Below the pieces are notes generated by a model. The model saw nothing but the letters and a program-made list of their open reading frames with translations, was not told where the DNA came from and searched no databases. From positions 345,659-409,658 of the forward strand of contig QANU01028716.1 of NCBI GenBank assembly GCA_003254905.1: a DNA stretch of 64,000 nt. Direction: 5' to 3'. This DNA is from Nissolia schottii. Its lineage: Eukaryota; Streptophyta; Magnoliopsida; Fabales; Fabaceae. Position numbers and translations under genes: made by a program. The first letter of the stretch is position 1. Every line of letters starts with the position of its first letter. This document shows positions 11,878 through 23,564 of the stretch, piece after piece.

Positions 11878-14800
11878 TGAAACTCTAGCAATAATACGTA
11901 AAGGGCTATTTAAAAGAAGATTGGTTGAATGTTGAAAAGGTTGCCAAATTTTATGTGACATCACATGTGCATGCGTGGCTTGATTATATTAGTTTCCATG
12001 GAGCGTGACAAGGATCACATCTATAATACTAATGTTAGGTAGATGCCTTGCCAAGTAATTAGCTTGATATATTCGTTGTGAGTGACTAACCTATGGAAAT
12101 TCCAGGTCATTCTTTTGTTCAGCTGTAGAGTATGATACTATATAATATGATGTCATGATGATCACTAGCTCCCATATTTATTGGATATTGTGCATTTCTA
12201 TCCATCCAATCCAATAATATTGTTTTTTATATACAAAATAAGAAATAAATATTTCTACCATTGTAATAAGAAAAAAGTCTTGAAAAAAATTTGGCCTAGT
12301 CGGCACTAAATTACGGGTCTCTCAAATGACATTCTAAAGAAATGATAAGCAAGAAGAGAAATAATATCTTGACCTATGAACTTCAATAACACTCCAATCT
12401 ACTCTACAATAAGAATTAACCTTTTGAGAATGGTATGTGATCCCCAATCCCTTATGTCTTCTTATCCTCGCACTCCAAAATTATTATTTTCTAATTATTA
12501 CGCATTATGAAATTCATTACTCACTAGCGCAATAATTAATCAATTTTTCATTTATTTATGAGTCTTATTCTGATACTCCATCAAATTTAAGGGAATCAAT
12601 ATCTTATGATTATTTGTGGTTAAGATCTAGTCATGTGTCGTACTAACTCTAATTATTTATTATTTTAAACTTAAAAACAAATCATGACCGTTGAAATATA
12701 AGAGACGTCGATATCCTTATAAAAATTAGGACATCAAAGGAAGAACTTTGTTATAAATAAAGTAAATTAAATTGTTAATCAAAATGAATTATAATTATAT
12801 AGTGAGAAATTAACAAAACATTTGTAATTTTGAATTATCCGTCAACATTCATCTTTAGATTTTAAATAATTAATATATAATGCATTCAGTACTTTATTAT
12901 TTTTCATATTTTTAAAACTAATTAATTACCTGCATAAAAAATAATTAAAATAAATATTAAACATCAACACAAAAGACTTACTAAAAACTCAGAGTATATA
13001 TATCTAAATCTAACCAAATCCTTTGTCTCCATTATGAAGATATTGCTTGTACTATCGTTCCAACTAATCTTTTGATTCATGATTTAAAAGACTACGTGAT
13101 TGCATGAGCCATGAGGTGGTGATGTAGTGTGATCACAATTCCAATTCCAATTCCAATTCCAATTTCTAGTGTAATGTGTCACAATATGATGAATCCATCC
13201 TTATAATTTGATGTGAAATATGAAAGTTCTATATATCATATTTACCTTTCAATTTCAGGTCTTATTCCACCCATCGTGTGAAGGGGGCGCAGTAGTGACC
13301 CACACATAATTTTTTGTCTCATCAAACCTCCAATTGGGTTTGCATATGTCCAAATTCTAATTCTCTTTTTTCGACAACCAAACCGACCCTTAGTAGTTTG
13401 ATATATAAACCCATGTATATAATTGGTACACATTGACAAAAAACTAAATCTAATATAAATCCCAGTTGTTGGTGTTGACTTGTTTTGGGAGCTTTTCTTT
13501 CCGTTTGGGACATGTTTGTTCTTTCTGTTGAATTCCTTGACTATGGTATATCACACAAACAACTAGAGTATGCACAAAGTAAATATAATTCAAGTGACTT
13601 TTTTGGTATCCTTTTCCCTAAAGTGATTTGATGATCTTTTTCTTAAGTTATGTCTTATAAGTTAGGTGTTATGAGTTCGGTGTCTTATTTATATTGGAAG
13701 CTTATTTACCCTTGTAGCAATTTAGGGATGGCAATTCATATTTTATTCGGAAGTACCCATCTTAATTTAATTTGTTGGGTAGGGTAAAAGTTTATTTCAT
13801 TGTGGGTAATTTTACTTGGATGGACAATTATCTCAAATTATTCATACAAGTTAGGATTCACATGAACTTAAGCCGACCCTACTCGCACTCCACATATATG
13901 TAATTTTTAATGGATAATTAATTAGTGATGCTTAGGTATGAATGTTGAAGTCTTTTATTTGTTGTCATAAGGTTGTTTTGGCTTACTTTGTATCTTCTAG
14001 TTTGACTTTTTTATGCATCAAACGAATTCTAATTATGTTATGCTTTCCAGTTGTTATGACGAGAGAATGTGGTATTTGGTTTAATTTATGGTTTTGTTGT
14101 GTTAAAAAGGGTTGTTTTTATTTAATTTTAGTTCAGATTATATTGTTGTTATGGTCTAAAATAATTGTTATTTTTTAGTTGAAAATTATGTAGAATAGGA
14201 TTTGTTTTTATTCAATAGGTTGAAAGTAGGGTTAGAGTTGAGCCAAAATCCTACCGATCCTATTCATTATCATTCCTGAAACTTATTTGGTAATGGAGTA
14301 TAATGAAATCCTAATCCAAATGATTTAGATAAAAAATGTACATTATACGAATTTTCTTTGAGGTTACCTGATGTAATCCACATATATACCTCAATTATTT
14401 ACAGAAATATATACTAACTTCTCTTAAAAATTTAAGTGGTTTTAAACATTATACCTTATACTTCAGAATATAAGTGCCTCAATAAATATGACACTAAATA
14501 TTTGTAAATATAATATTAATATTCTTCTAGAGAGGTCACGTTCGAAACTAATTAAAGAGTATAAAGTGGAAATTACCTAACCTCAAGAAAGTGTAAGTCA
14601 CCCAATTAATATTCATTTTTGTTCTAAGAGTATAATAAAGGTAGGGTAATGGTATTTTATTTGTACCTAAATGGTACGGGGATATGGTGATTGATATATA
14701 AAGAGAGAAAGTGATGAAGCCATGAACTCACTTATTACGCATATGATTTTCTCTCTCTCTTTCAATGGATGTCTATCACTATGATAGCATTTAAGTGGAG

Positions 14801-15749
14801 GAGATGGGGACACTTGGATAAAACTTATTTAGAGCAGCGGATAGATACAAAGACATAAAATTATTCATATCTTGAAACATTTTTTTAACTTAACTTGTGT
14901 CTTTAGAATTACTAAGAGATATGAGAAACATGTTTAAAAATAATTTTTAAGTTAATTTATATATTTCAAAAAATGAGTGATACAAAGAGACACGATTTTG
15001 TCATCCCTCTCTCTGTCCTTTTAGTCTTAAGACAAAACACTATCATACTATATATTTAAAAAGAAAATCTTTGTGATCTATTAAGTTTATTTAATTTATC
15101 AACTTAATTCATTATCTTTGTTTTGTATCAATTTGATTAATTACATTTTAAATTACTATCAATTTTGTCTACATGATAACAAAGTACGTTCGTCTTTTGA
15201 CCGATGAACCAAATAGATAGCAATTTAAAACATAGAAGGCTAAATTAATAAAAAAATAATAAATAATTTAATAATATATCAAATAAACATAATTGATTAA
15301 AAATGTCATTTTTTTCGTAGTAATATCATTTTAATAAATAAATAATTGCTACATCAACAACAGTAGTTATGATATTTGAGTGTGATTCATCCTTCTTTAT
15401 TTTTCTTTCACAGAAGTTAATAAACTCGCTGATTTATTTCTTGTTATTCATAGTCAAGAAGGTAAAAATTCTACTTTAGTCTAAACTCTTCACACTTAAA
15501 GATAAGAATCCAAGGTGTCCGTGCTTGCTCTTGACGTGTGTATATTGAAATTAGTTGCATTTATATCTTGCACGTTTATTCAACAGTGACAACTTGATTT
15601 AACCACCAACGTTGCTACTTAAATTTCCCTAAAAGAAAACATTAAACATTCCCCCCCCCCAAAACATTACTAATTCAATTTGAAGCATAAAACAAAGATA
15701 TACACCCTCAACCTTTAATTCTTTTAATTTCATTTTATTTTTTTATATA
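11878..15749. other. AT-rich intergenic stretch, no gene seen
   Basis: No supportable gene on either strand. A short hexanucleotide repeat (ATTCCA, about 5 copies) lies at 13137-13165. A moderately GC-richer patch near 13255-13330 looks like an old repeat fragment without identifiable ends. A C run lies at about 15651-15660. Confidence 0.5.
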
Positions 15750-15773
15750 CTCCCTCCGTTTCATTTTACCCTC

Positions 15774-15992
15774 TCTTCCCACTTTTATATTTTTTTAGGT
15801 TGCGTGCCCAGTATCCAAGGTTTAACTTTGACTAATCCGAGTTGACCTGAGTCGCGCACCTGACTATGGCGGGTGAGTCTCCCAGCGGGGATAACTGCGT
15901 ACACAAGGTCTCGAACTCAAGATCTTGCTTAAGTGATACCAAGCCGCTTACCACTTAGACCAACCCCCGTTGGTTTCTTCCCACTTTTATAT
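15774..15992 (-). mobile_element. tRNA-derived SINE with 17-bp target duplication
   Basis: The SINE body is 15791-15975 on the - strand. Its head has an A-box-like TGGTCTAAGTGGTAAGCGG and a B-box GAGTTCGAGACC, and its tail is a short A run (T run at 15790-15797 on the + strand). The 17-base TCTTCCCACTTTTATAT occurs at 15774-15790 and again at 15976-15992, a perfect target-site duplication. The intact duplication implies a fairly recent insertion into the Stowaway-like element. Confidence 0.88.
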
Positions 15993-16147
15993 GTCATTTT
16001 TTATCAAAATTTTTATCTAATATTAATTGTCATTTAATTATATTAAATAAGTATTAATTAATGTCTTTTTAGTTATATCTCTGTTTATTATGAGCTTTCT
16101 ATTTTCCATAATACTTATTGAAAGATTATTTTTAATCTAAATACTTA

Positions 16148-17596
16148 GGTTCCATTTGTTACATTATATAGGATAAGGCTAGATAATATTAAACATGATA
16201 GTATAAGATATGATAATATAGTATAAGAAATACAATGTATAAATTTATAATACTATATCTTGTGTTTGGCGTGTCACATCAATGATATAATTTTGATCAT
16301 ATTTAAATTAAAAAAACTACTTCTGTACCAGAGAGGTACGTTTCGGATCCTGGAGCTCCGTGGAGGATGATAGTCGGCCAGGACGGGTACCTGCAAGGAC
16401 TCTGATGCCTAAGTCAGTAAAGCGTTGAGGTGTCGGTGTAAAGTATGAGTCTAGAGTCTGAGAGCATACTTGGCTAGTTGGCCCTGTTTATATACTTGGA
16501 TGGTATCCGTGATTTCCTCAATCCCGCGGATATCCTTCCTGTTTTGCCTCCAGGGATCGCGGCGTGACGCCCGCTGGTGAGAGTCTGTCTCGGGGCGTGA
16601 TGATAGCTGGTCAGTTTGGGGTCAGCTCGGGTTGCGCTGGCTCTCTCGGGCCGTTCCGTGGATATGGGCCATTATCTTCTAGTTGGACTGCGTTGTGGGC
16701 CGATCGCGGGTGTTCCGCGGAATGGGCCTTTTAGGTCCAGTCCGTAACAACTTCAATAATTATTCATTCCTTAATTATTTAATTTATTTTTATTTTATCC
16801 TTTATTTTCGGCCACACATTCCTATGCTCTTTCTTCTTCCCCTTCCTTTGTATTGATCTAACACCCTTCATTTCAGGTGTTCCATTTTTCAAATAAGAAT
16901 GAGTTATTGCTGCAAATAATGACGATGGATATGTGTAAACGAAGGACAAATATTTTTGTTAAAAAAACTTTGAAGGTTAAGGTAGGATTGGATGAGGTGT
17001 TTTTTCCTTCACTTGGACATTCCGAAACAACAAGAGTATGAAATTTTTTAAAAGGAACAATATAAATATGCGTGAATTGAAACAATTAGCTTTGTTGTGC
17101 TATCAACTATGGGCAGGTGAGAAATCTTTATTCCATAGTGTTTGAAGCTCTAACATCAACATTTTGTGGTTTAATGTGGTTTATTTTTCACGATCCATTT
17201 GAAAAAATGTTTTAATTTTTATTAATTTTGGGGAAAACACTGATTGGCCGGTAGCTGGTGGCGATTAATCGTGGCGGTGGGTGGTGGTAGCTGATGGCGA
17301 ATGGTGGTGGGCTGCTGACTAATGGTGATATGGTGAAGGTTGGGGTGAAAGAAAGAAGGAATGTGAAGATGGAGCATTATTTGAAATTGGGTAAGAAATA
17401 TACTATACTATGTGATCAGGTCTCTTGGGACCTGATAAATTAATATAATGATTGTAGGATAAAAATAGATAATACAGTATAACATTATATATTGTCTTAT
17501 GTTGTGCCAAACATGAGATAAAAGTTAATTTCGTAATATTAATTTCATAATATTAGTTAATACTATCAGAGCTTATACGATATAACAAATAGGGCC
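16148..17596. mobile_element. Tourist-like (PIF/Harbinger) element, non-autonomous
   Basis: The left end GGTTCCATTTGTTACATTAT pairs with the inverse of the right end (GGCCCTATTTGTTATATCGT). A TTA target duplication flanks both sides (16145-16147 and 17597-17599), as is typical of Tourist/PIF elements. Without the internal solo LTR it is about 1.0 kb. Subterminal sequence is also inversely similar (ATAATATAGTATAAG-type runs, TGTTTGGC). The middle has a GGTGG-rich patch at about 17260-17320. No transposase was seen. Confidence 0.75.
16319..16754 (+). mobile_element. Solo LTR with 5-bp TSD (ACTTC)
   Basis: The LTR is 16324-16749 (426 bases). It starts TGTACC and ends GTAACA, with ACTTC directly repeated at 16319-16323 and 16750-16754. 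It is much GC-richer than its surroundings and has a TATA-like TTTATATACT near 16486. Only one LTR and no internal region is present, as left by LTR-LTR recombination. It is a relative of the relic at 4560-5005. Superfamily cannot be set from an LTR alone. The perfect TSD suggests modest age. Confidence 0.85.
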
Positions 17597-17864
17597 TTAA
17601 TGTTTTCTTTGAGTATGTGCAAATTAATTGATTTCATACTAGGTACAATTACTTTTTTTTTCATTCATACCCCTAGTTATAGTAAAACATTTATCATAAT
17701 AATAGATATAAAAAGAGTAATAATTGTATTAAAAATATAATTTTTTTATATAGAAATAATTTCATCTATCCATATTATTTAGTACATTTACTAAGATGTT
17801 TTTATTTTAATCTTAGTATCTGTAGTTTTTTATTTTGGACAATCAAAATGGAACCGAAGGAATA

Positions 17865-18436
17865 TTATTTTGTGATTGCCTTCATCATTTTGAACTTTGC
17901 TTTATACCACTCTTACTCTTACTGTTGATTAATTTCCAAGCCCCTCCCTCGACCACAAAGATCTTCTTAGTTTGATTAAATTTCCGTTTTGACATCGTTC
18001 ATAATTTAGGAATTTTGGAATCATTATCAACCATTTACCGACCAAACCTTCTAGTCAATTCTTGATATCATCATCAGTTACTTAGATTGATTTAAAAAAG
18101 TGCCATGAACATTTAATTTCCCACATTAAAGCATGCTTAAGGTCAAGGAAGCTAGCTCACCTAGTCAATCTTTATCTTATAGTATATTGTTAAGACTTGA
18201 GTTGATTTTTAAATTCCATATTGTGAGTAATCAACATGGTGTCGTTTTTTTTTTGTTTTTTCTAGAGTATTCATAATCATAAATTTTATATCATTTGGCT
18301 ACATAATTCTAAACCATTAAGATTGGTCTGGTGATAAGTTTGAGTAGTACGTATAAGGTTCTAGATTGCAGTTAATTTAATATAATTTTTGAAATACAAA
18401 AAAAAATTGGCTATATAATTCTCCAATTGCAACTTA
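17865..18436. other. Intergenic stretch with a weak SINE-like segment
   Basis: No gene seen. At 18318-18410 a TGGTCTGGTGATAAG segment (A-box-like) and a GGTTCTAGATTGC segment (poor B-box) precede an A-rich tail, so this may be a decayed SINE; the support is weak. Confidence 0.3.
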
Positions 18437-18616
18437 ATTAATGTGAATTTTAGTTCTTGAAATTACATATATAAATTATTTTGGTCTCTAAAATTAAGAA
18501 ATTAACATTTTAGTCCCTCAAGTTGTAAAATATGAGTTGAAACACCCTAGCTACCTAGCCTACGCTTAAGTCGCAAACTTGCTGGCTAAGTTGTTATCTA
18601 CTTTGGTGGGGATTAC

Positions 18617-18633
18617 TTAGTCCCGTGTGTGTG

Positions 18634-18673
<40 letters not shown>

Positions 18674-18807
18674 NNNNNNNNNNNNNNNNNNNNNNNNNNN
18701 NNNNNNNNNNNNNNNNNNNNNNNNNNNNNNNNNNNNNNNNNNNNNNNNNNNNNNNNNNNNNNNNNNNNNNNNNNNNNNNNNNNNNNNNNNNNNNNNNNNN
18801 NNNNNNN

Positions 18808-18842
<35 letters not shown>
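18617..18842. repeat. GT/TA microsatellite with assembly gap
   Basis: A GT run (about 18624-18642) passes into a TA run that borders 134 Ns (18674-18807) and resumes until about 18842. Open frames that span it are artefacts of the Ns and the dinucleotide repeat. Confidence 0.9.
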
Positions 18843-18844
<2 letters not shown>

Positions 18845-19615
18845 CTACTAGCTAATCGTCTAGTCTTCCACTGTCCTCCTGCAGCTCCTCTCTGTGTTCC
18901 TCGTACTACTCGCACAGCTCTGACGTCTTCTTCGTCCTCGTCGTGCTCGCCTAGAACCACAAAGGAGTGGGGGATGAGAACACTGCGTTCTCAGTGGGTA
19001 ACTTCTGGTCTTGCTACTCATTTTAAACTCAATTATGATTCCGCTGCTCAGGGGGTCTCTAGGTGTCACAGTTATACTATATACCTACCATTTATTAAAA
19101 TTCATGCTAAGCCTGAGCAGCTTTATCTAATTTACTATGTGACTGGGGGGAACCTATTCTTCATTAACTAAGTCATCTGTTCTCTACCTTACTTCCTAAA
19201 TCACATATAATCCCAAAATTCACATAATCACATAATAAGCTTCCATGTGCGTCCAGTTATAATCGTGCCCATTTTAATTATAAGCTTCTTCACACATCCA
19301 CTTATGTACAGTTGTATATCATTTAGAGCACATACTCAAGCTCAACCCCCATAGCGGTGACCTACCGCCACAAGCTTCATTTTTGTCTCAGTATCGTGAG
19401 GACCAGGCAACGCTTAACCTAAGTAGCTCACGATAGGAGAGTCCATCCTTATGCTAGGGATGGCGAGGGGATCCTACCCCGTCCTTATGCTAGGGACGAG
19501 ATATACCCAGGGTTCAGCTTGCCTTTCCTGCCGGCTAGTGGCACAGCTAAGAAAAGAATCCTTTAAACTCCTTTATTCCTTTTGGGACTTAATGACGTCA
19601 TGCCCTATTCCTTTT

Positions 19616-19695
19616 CCAGTCAACAGTCCATTTATCCAGTTAACAGTTCATATATCCAGTCAACAGTTCATAAAGCCAGTCAACAGTTCATATCT
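19616..19695. repeat. 20-bp tandem repeat, four units
   Basis: Four consecutive 20-base units of the form CCAGTCAACAGTTCATATAT (19616, 19636, 19656, 19676), differing by one to four bases. It lies inside the large solo LTR. Confidence 0.85.
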
Positions 19696-19850
19696 CTTGA
19701 ATATACATCATCAGTTCATAAATATTTGCATACTTAGTAAAATTAGTACATCCATGGATAATTGCAAGCAGTGTGAAAAATTAGGTTTGAGAAAAGTGTT
19801 TGTGTTCAGAAACGGCAAGTTGTAAAATAGAGAGTCTGAACTTCGGTCAG

Positions 19851-19882
19851 GCCGCTCAGCGCCCGACTTAGGCCGCTCAGCG
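19851..19882. repeat. Two GCCGCTCAGCG motifs in the outer LTR
   Basis: GCCGCTCAGCG occurs at 19851-19861 and 19872-19882, spaced 21 bases, inside the large solo LTR but outside the nested element. The same core forms an array in the nested element's LTRs, so two different LTR families share it. Confidence 0.7.
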
Positions 19883-20308
19883 TCACCTGACGAATTTCAG
19901 CTCCCAGTTCCTGCAATTTTCCATGTTCTGCCAGTTTCCTCAAGATCAACCTTAAAAGTATTTCTTCCATCATTCATTATCCATTTTCAACACTAATAAA
20001 CATACTTTCAAGCTTCAAAAATCATTTCCATCATAAATCCATATTTTCCTAACAGTCTATTCATGAAGCACATAGCACATCTGGCACGTATAACTGTTAG
20101 GTGCCAAAAGTACGCGATTTCAACTATTGAAAAGGCACCTGTCTGCTTAAGTTTAATGAATTATCTGATTAAAGTTCCCCACTTTTGTAGGATTTATAAA
20201 ATATTCTAGAGAAGGATGCAAGATAAAAGATCAAAGAGAAACCCACAGAGAAAGGAAACAAAGAGCAAAAGGGACAAAAGAAGCAGAAAAGCAAAGGCAG
20301 ATGTGCCA

Positions 20309-20499
20309 CCGCTCAGCGGTGACAACAAACCGCTCAGCGGCTAGCACGAAGGAACCGCTCAGCGGAAGGGACCTAACCGCTCAGCGGACCTTGCTTCAAG
20401 GTGAAGAAACTTAGCCGTGAAGGAAGCTCTGCAGCCGCACCTGCAGCCGCAATGCCACCCTGCTCTGACACCGCTCGGTGCACCTAGGCCGCTCAGCGG
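20309..20499. repeat. CCGCTCAGCGG palindrome array, 5' LTR
   Basis: Five exact copies of the 11-base near-palindrome CCGCTCAGCGG lie at 20309, 20330, 20355, 20377 and 20489, plus the variant CCGCTCGGTG at 20471. All sit upstream of the LTR TATA box (GGCCTATAAATAGAGGCC, about 20514-20531), where U3 enhancers usually lie. Confidence 0.85.
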
Positions 20500-20810
20500 T
20501 GACCCCCAAACTCGGCCTATAAATAGAGGCCGAGGCTCACAACATGAGGATAATCAAGTTTTATACTTCAGATTTCGTTTCCTTTCAATTTCTTTTATAT
20601 TTTAAATCTTAAGTTAGTTTAGCAACAAAGAGGAGGCTAGTGAAGGAGCCGGGAGAATCAAGGAAGCACGGCGGACGTCGTCATGATAGCGTGAGAACGT
20701 GTCATGGTAAGCGTCCATCACCTTGCCTCCGAGATACTCTTGTAAGATGGATTTGTAATCCTCTTGTTGTTGGGATTTTGATGATTGTTATAGACTGATT
20801 GTATCCANGC

Positions 20811-21299
20811 CAACCACCCAAAAGACACCAGGTATATCAATGTGAATTTTGTACTGGTGATCACCCTACTGATTATTGTGATAACAGGGAAGAAGCGGTG
20901 CACTTTGTGAACAATCAACAAAGGTCGTATCAACAATACCCAAGGAATCAAAATCAGAACTATCAACCTTGGAGGCAGGATGCAGGCCCGTCAAACAAAG
21001 CACCACCACCCTACCAGAACCAGCAATTTCAACCTCCGCACCAATTTCCAAGTCAGCAAAATCAGCACCAGCCAACCTCCAAGTTAGAAGAAACATTTAC
21101 ACAGTTCATGCACACGTCGATGGCAAATCAGAAAAATACCGATGCCTCGATCAAGAACTTGGAGATACAACTGGGGCAACTTGCGAATGAAATGGCGGAA
21201 TTAAAAAGAGGAAAACAACTCACCGCAAACACCGAACAAAACCCCAGAGACTTTTGCCACAGCAAAGGGGTGAGAAGTGATGATGAAGAAGGACACTGA
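20811..21299 (+). mobile_element. gag remnant of the nested element
   Basis: The reading frame encodes a retroviral-type zinc knuckle, CEFCTGDHPTDYC (C-x2-C-x3-H-x4-C), followed by a Gln/Asn/Pro-rich linker. After that comes a helical segment with NLEIQLGQLANEMAELKRG, typical of gag C-termini in legume Ty3 elements. It is a fossil part of the element at 20095-24512; no whole gag is present. Confidence 0.75.
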
Positions 21300-21439
21300 A
21301 AAGAAACAGGCGTCGAGCTAACGACGTAAAACAAGTGCTTCCTGGGAGGCAACCCAGTATTTGTAAGTTTTTATTATTATTATAGCTTAAGGTGTAGAAT
21401 CAGTTTTTATGAAAATGGTGAAAAGAATGATAAAGAAAA

Positions 21440-21535
21440 CGAATCAGATTCAGGTACCGCTCAGCGATACTAAAGTCTTGCTCAGCGGTAAACTCGCTCA
21501 GCGAACTAAGCATATCGCTCAGCGGACTGAAACCT
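21440..21535. repeat. Internal GCTCAGCG motif cluster
   Basis: Four copies or near-copies of (C)CGCTCAGCG(G) at about 21457-21527 lie in the non-coding internal part of the nested element, outside both LTRs. The remainder of the internal region to 23060 shows no coding sequence. Confidence 0.7.
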
Positions 21536-23277
21536 AACCGAGCCAAGCATTCTATGTCTAATATGATCAAACTGAAAAAGAAAATATCAGGCAATCATAT
21601 TATCTCTGAAGCTTATTATGCATTACTTGTGGGAAAGAAAATCTGATTGTTTTGCAGGCCACAAAGCAACAAAAGTTCTTCCAATCTACAAAAAGAGATT
21701 TAGTCCTAGAGGAAGAAGAGCATGATTCTTAAACAAGAAGATGAGCCTCTATCTCCTCGAGCGAAATCAGACAAGGAAGCTATATCAGAGAAAGGCACTC
21801 ACCATAATCAGGGAGCATTCTAAACACCCTAATTACTTTTCCTTAGTTAGTATATACCTAGGCTTGTTTGTCTGAAAAACAATACTAAGTACTGGATTAC
21901 TTGAGTCTGATGCATGAATGCATGAAATATGAATTGAATTGGTTCAAAATCCATGATAGACCTTTGTGAATATATGCATAGATGTCATGATCATGTCAAG
22001 ATGCATTTATTTACTTGTTGCATGGGCATAACCTTGAAAATGTCTTAAAATCAAGGAAGTTGAACCTAACCTAGGTGAGAAAGTGGGCCTATACACTTGT
22101 GAGAAAAAGAGAGAATCACCATTTGTTTTGCACAACCGAATTTGTTTGAGTCTCTGATCTTGAAGATTGTATGGAAATGATTGGAAATGATCAAGGCATT
22201 CTGTTCATTAGCACTAATACCCACTTGGCCAAATAAGCTTAACCTGATTAGGAATATCCCTTGCTACCCTAATTGAGCCTTAATTGAGAAATTTATTGAA
22301 ATTTTGCATGATCCCGGAGCCTAAGAGAAAAACAAATGACTTTCCTTAAATTCCTACATTAAGAGAGCATTCGAATGGATTATGTGCAAAAAGCTAAAGT
22401 TAGGGGGGAAAAGAAAAGTTGGCACAAGTGGACATAGAACAAAGAAAAATCAGTAGAACAGAAGAAGGAAGATGCTGAAAATATGAAATGTCTTTATCTC
22501 AATTACAAAAGTAAAGAAAAAGAAAAAAAAATTGAGGAAAAGAAATCTAGCATCAAAGGGCTGTAGAGGAAGAGTGTTGATTGACAAGAAAAAAAGTGAC
22601 AAAAGAAATTGGTAAGCATGCTCTCTTTATAAGAAATAATTGCACATCCAGAAAAACCAATTTTCTTTGTAGCCTGGCCACATTACAACCCTTGAAAGTC
22701 CTTAAGTGATCCTTGAATGACCATACACTTTGAAATTGATTGTGAGACAGGTAACAAGTTTAAGTTGTTATGATTCAATGGTGATATTGAGCGAAAACAC
22801 TCACCCCCAACTGGTCCACTGACCATAGTGTGAATAACAATTTCCTTGATTAAAAAGACATTGGATAGTGTGACTTGTTCATAGCAGTCAATGTGGGTTT
22901 TGCACTTGATATTGTTACGATAATTCTATGATGTATCACAAGTCTCAAGCATGAACTTCATGACTCAATTCAATGAAACATAGAAACTCTTTGTTCATAT
23001 GCATCATTCTTAACTTAAATCCAATACCTCTTGTTTGAGGACAAACAAGGTCTTAAGTTAGGGGGAGTTGTTAGGTGCCAAAAGTACGCGATTTCAACTA
23101 TTGAAAAGGCACCTGTCTGCTTAAGTTTAATGAATTATCTGATTAAAATTCCCCACTTTTGTAGGAGTTATAAAATGTTCTAGAGATGGATGCAAGATAA
23201 AAGATCAAAGAGAAATCCCACAGAGAAAGGAAACAAAGAGCAAAAAGGGCAAACGAAGAGCAAAGGCATATGCACCA

Positions 23278-23564
23278 CCGCTCAGCGGTGACAAATATCG
23301 CTCAGCGGCTTGCACGAAGAAACCGCTGAGCGATAAACCCAAACCGCTCAGCGGACCTTGCTTCAAAGTGAAGAAACTTAGCCGTGAAGGAAGCTCTGCA
23401 GCCGCACCTGCAGCCGCAATGCCACCCTGCTCTGACACCGCTCAGCGCACCGCACGCCGCTCAGCGGCTCTGACAGATAATGTCAGAGCAGAGCCACCAT
23501 TCAGAGGAAACGTGGCGGTGAAGAAAGCTCAAACCGCTGAGCGGTGCACTCAGACCGCTCAGCG
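23278..23564. repeat. CCGCTCAGCGG palindrome array, 3' LTR
   Basis: Eight copies or one-base variants of CCGCTCAGCGG lie between 23278 and 23564, including inverted-core forms (CCGCTGAGCGG). They again sit immediately upstream of a GGCCTATAAATAGAGGCC TATA block. There are more copies than in the 5' LTR, so the array has expanded or contracted since insertion. Confidence 0.85.

Larger units (their letters stand above)
15750..17862. mobile_element. Stowaway-like (Tc1/mariner) MITE split by two insertions
   Basis: The left end CTCCCTCCGTTTCATTTT is preceded by TA (15748-15749). The right end, read inversely, is TTCCTTCGGTTCCATTTT, followed on the + strand by TA (17863-17864). CTCCCTCCGT is the classic Stowaway terminus. 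Removing the SINE (15791-15975) and the Tourist-like element (16148-17596) with their TSDs leaves about 460 bases, a sensible size. The remaining sequence is AT-rich and non-coding. Confidence 0.65.

Noticed and set aside
13250-13340. tRNA or retroelement primer-binding remnant
   Set aside because: The GC-richer patch cannot be folded into a cloverleaf by eye and has no flanking LTR signals.
16390-16430. Hammerhead ribozyme (retrozyme) in the solo LTR
   Set aside because: CTGATG followed by CAGTAAA was considered, but the conserved CTGATGA and GAAA core does not line up.
18625-19171. Long frames spanning the N run and TA microsatellite
   Set aside because: They consist of Ile-Tyr repeats and unknown residues; artefact of the gap and the dinucleotide repeat within an LTR.
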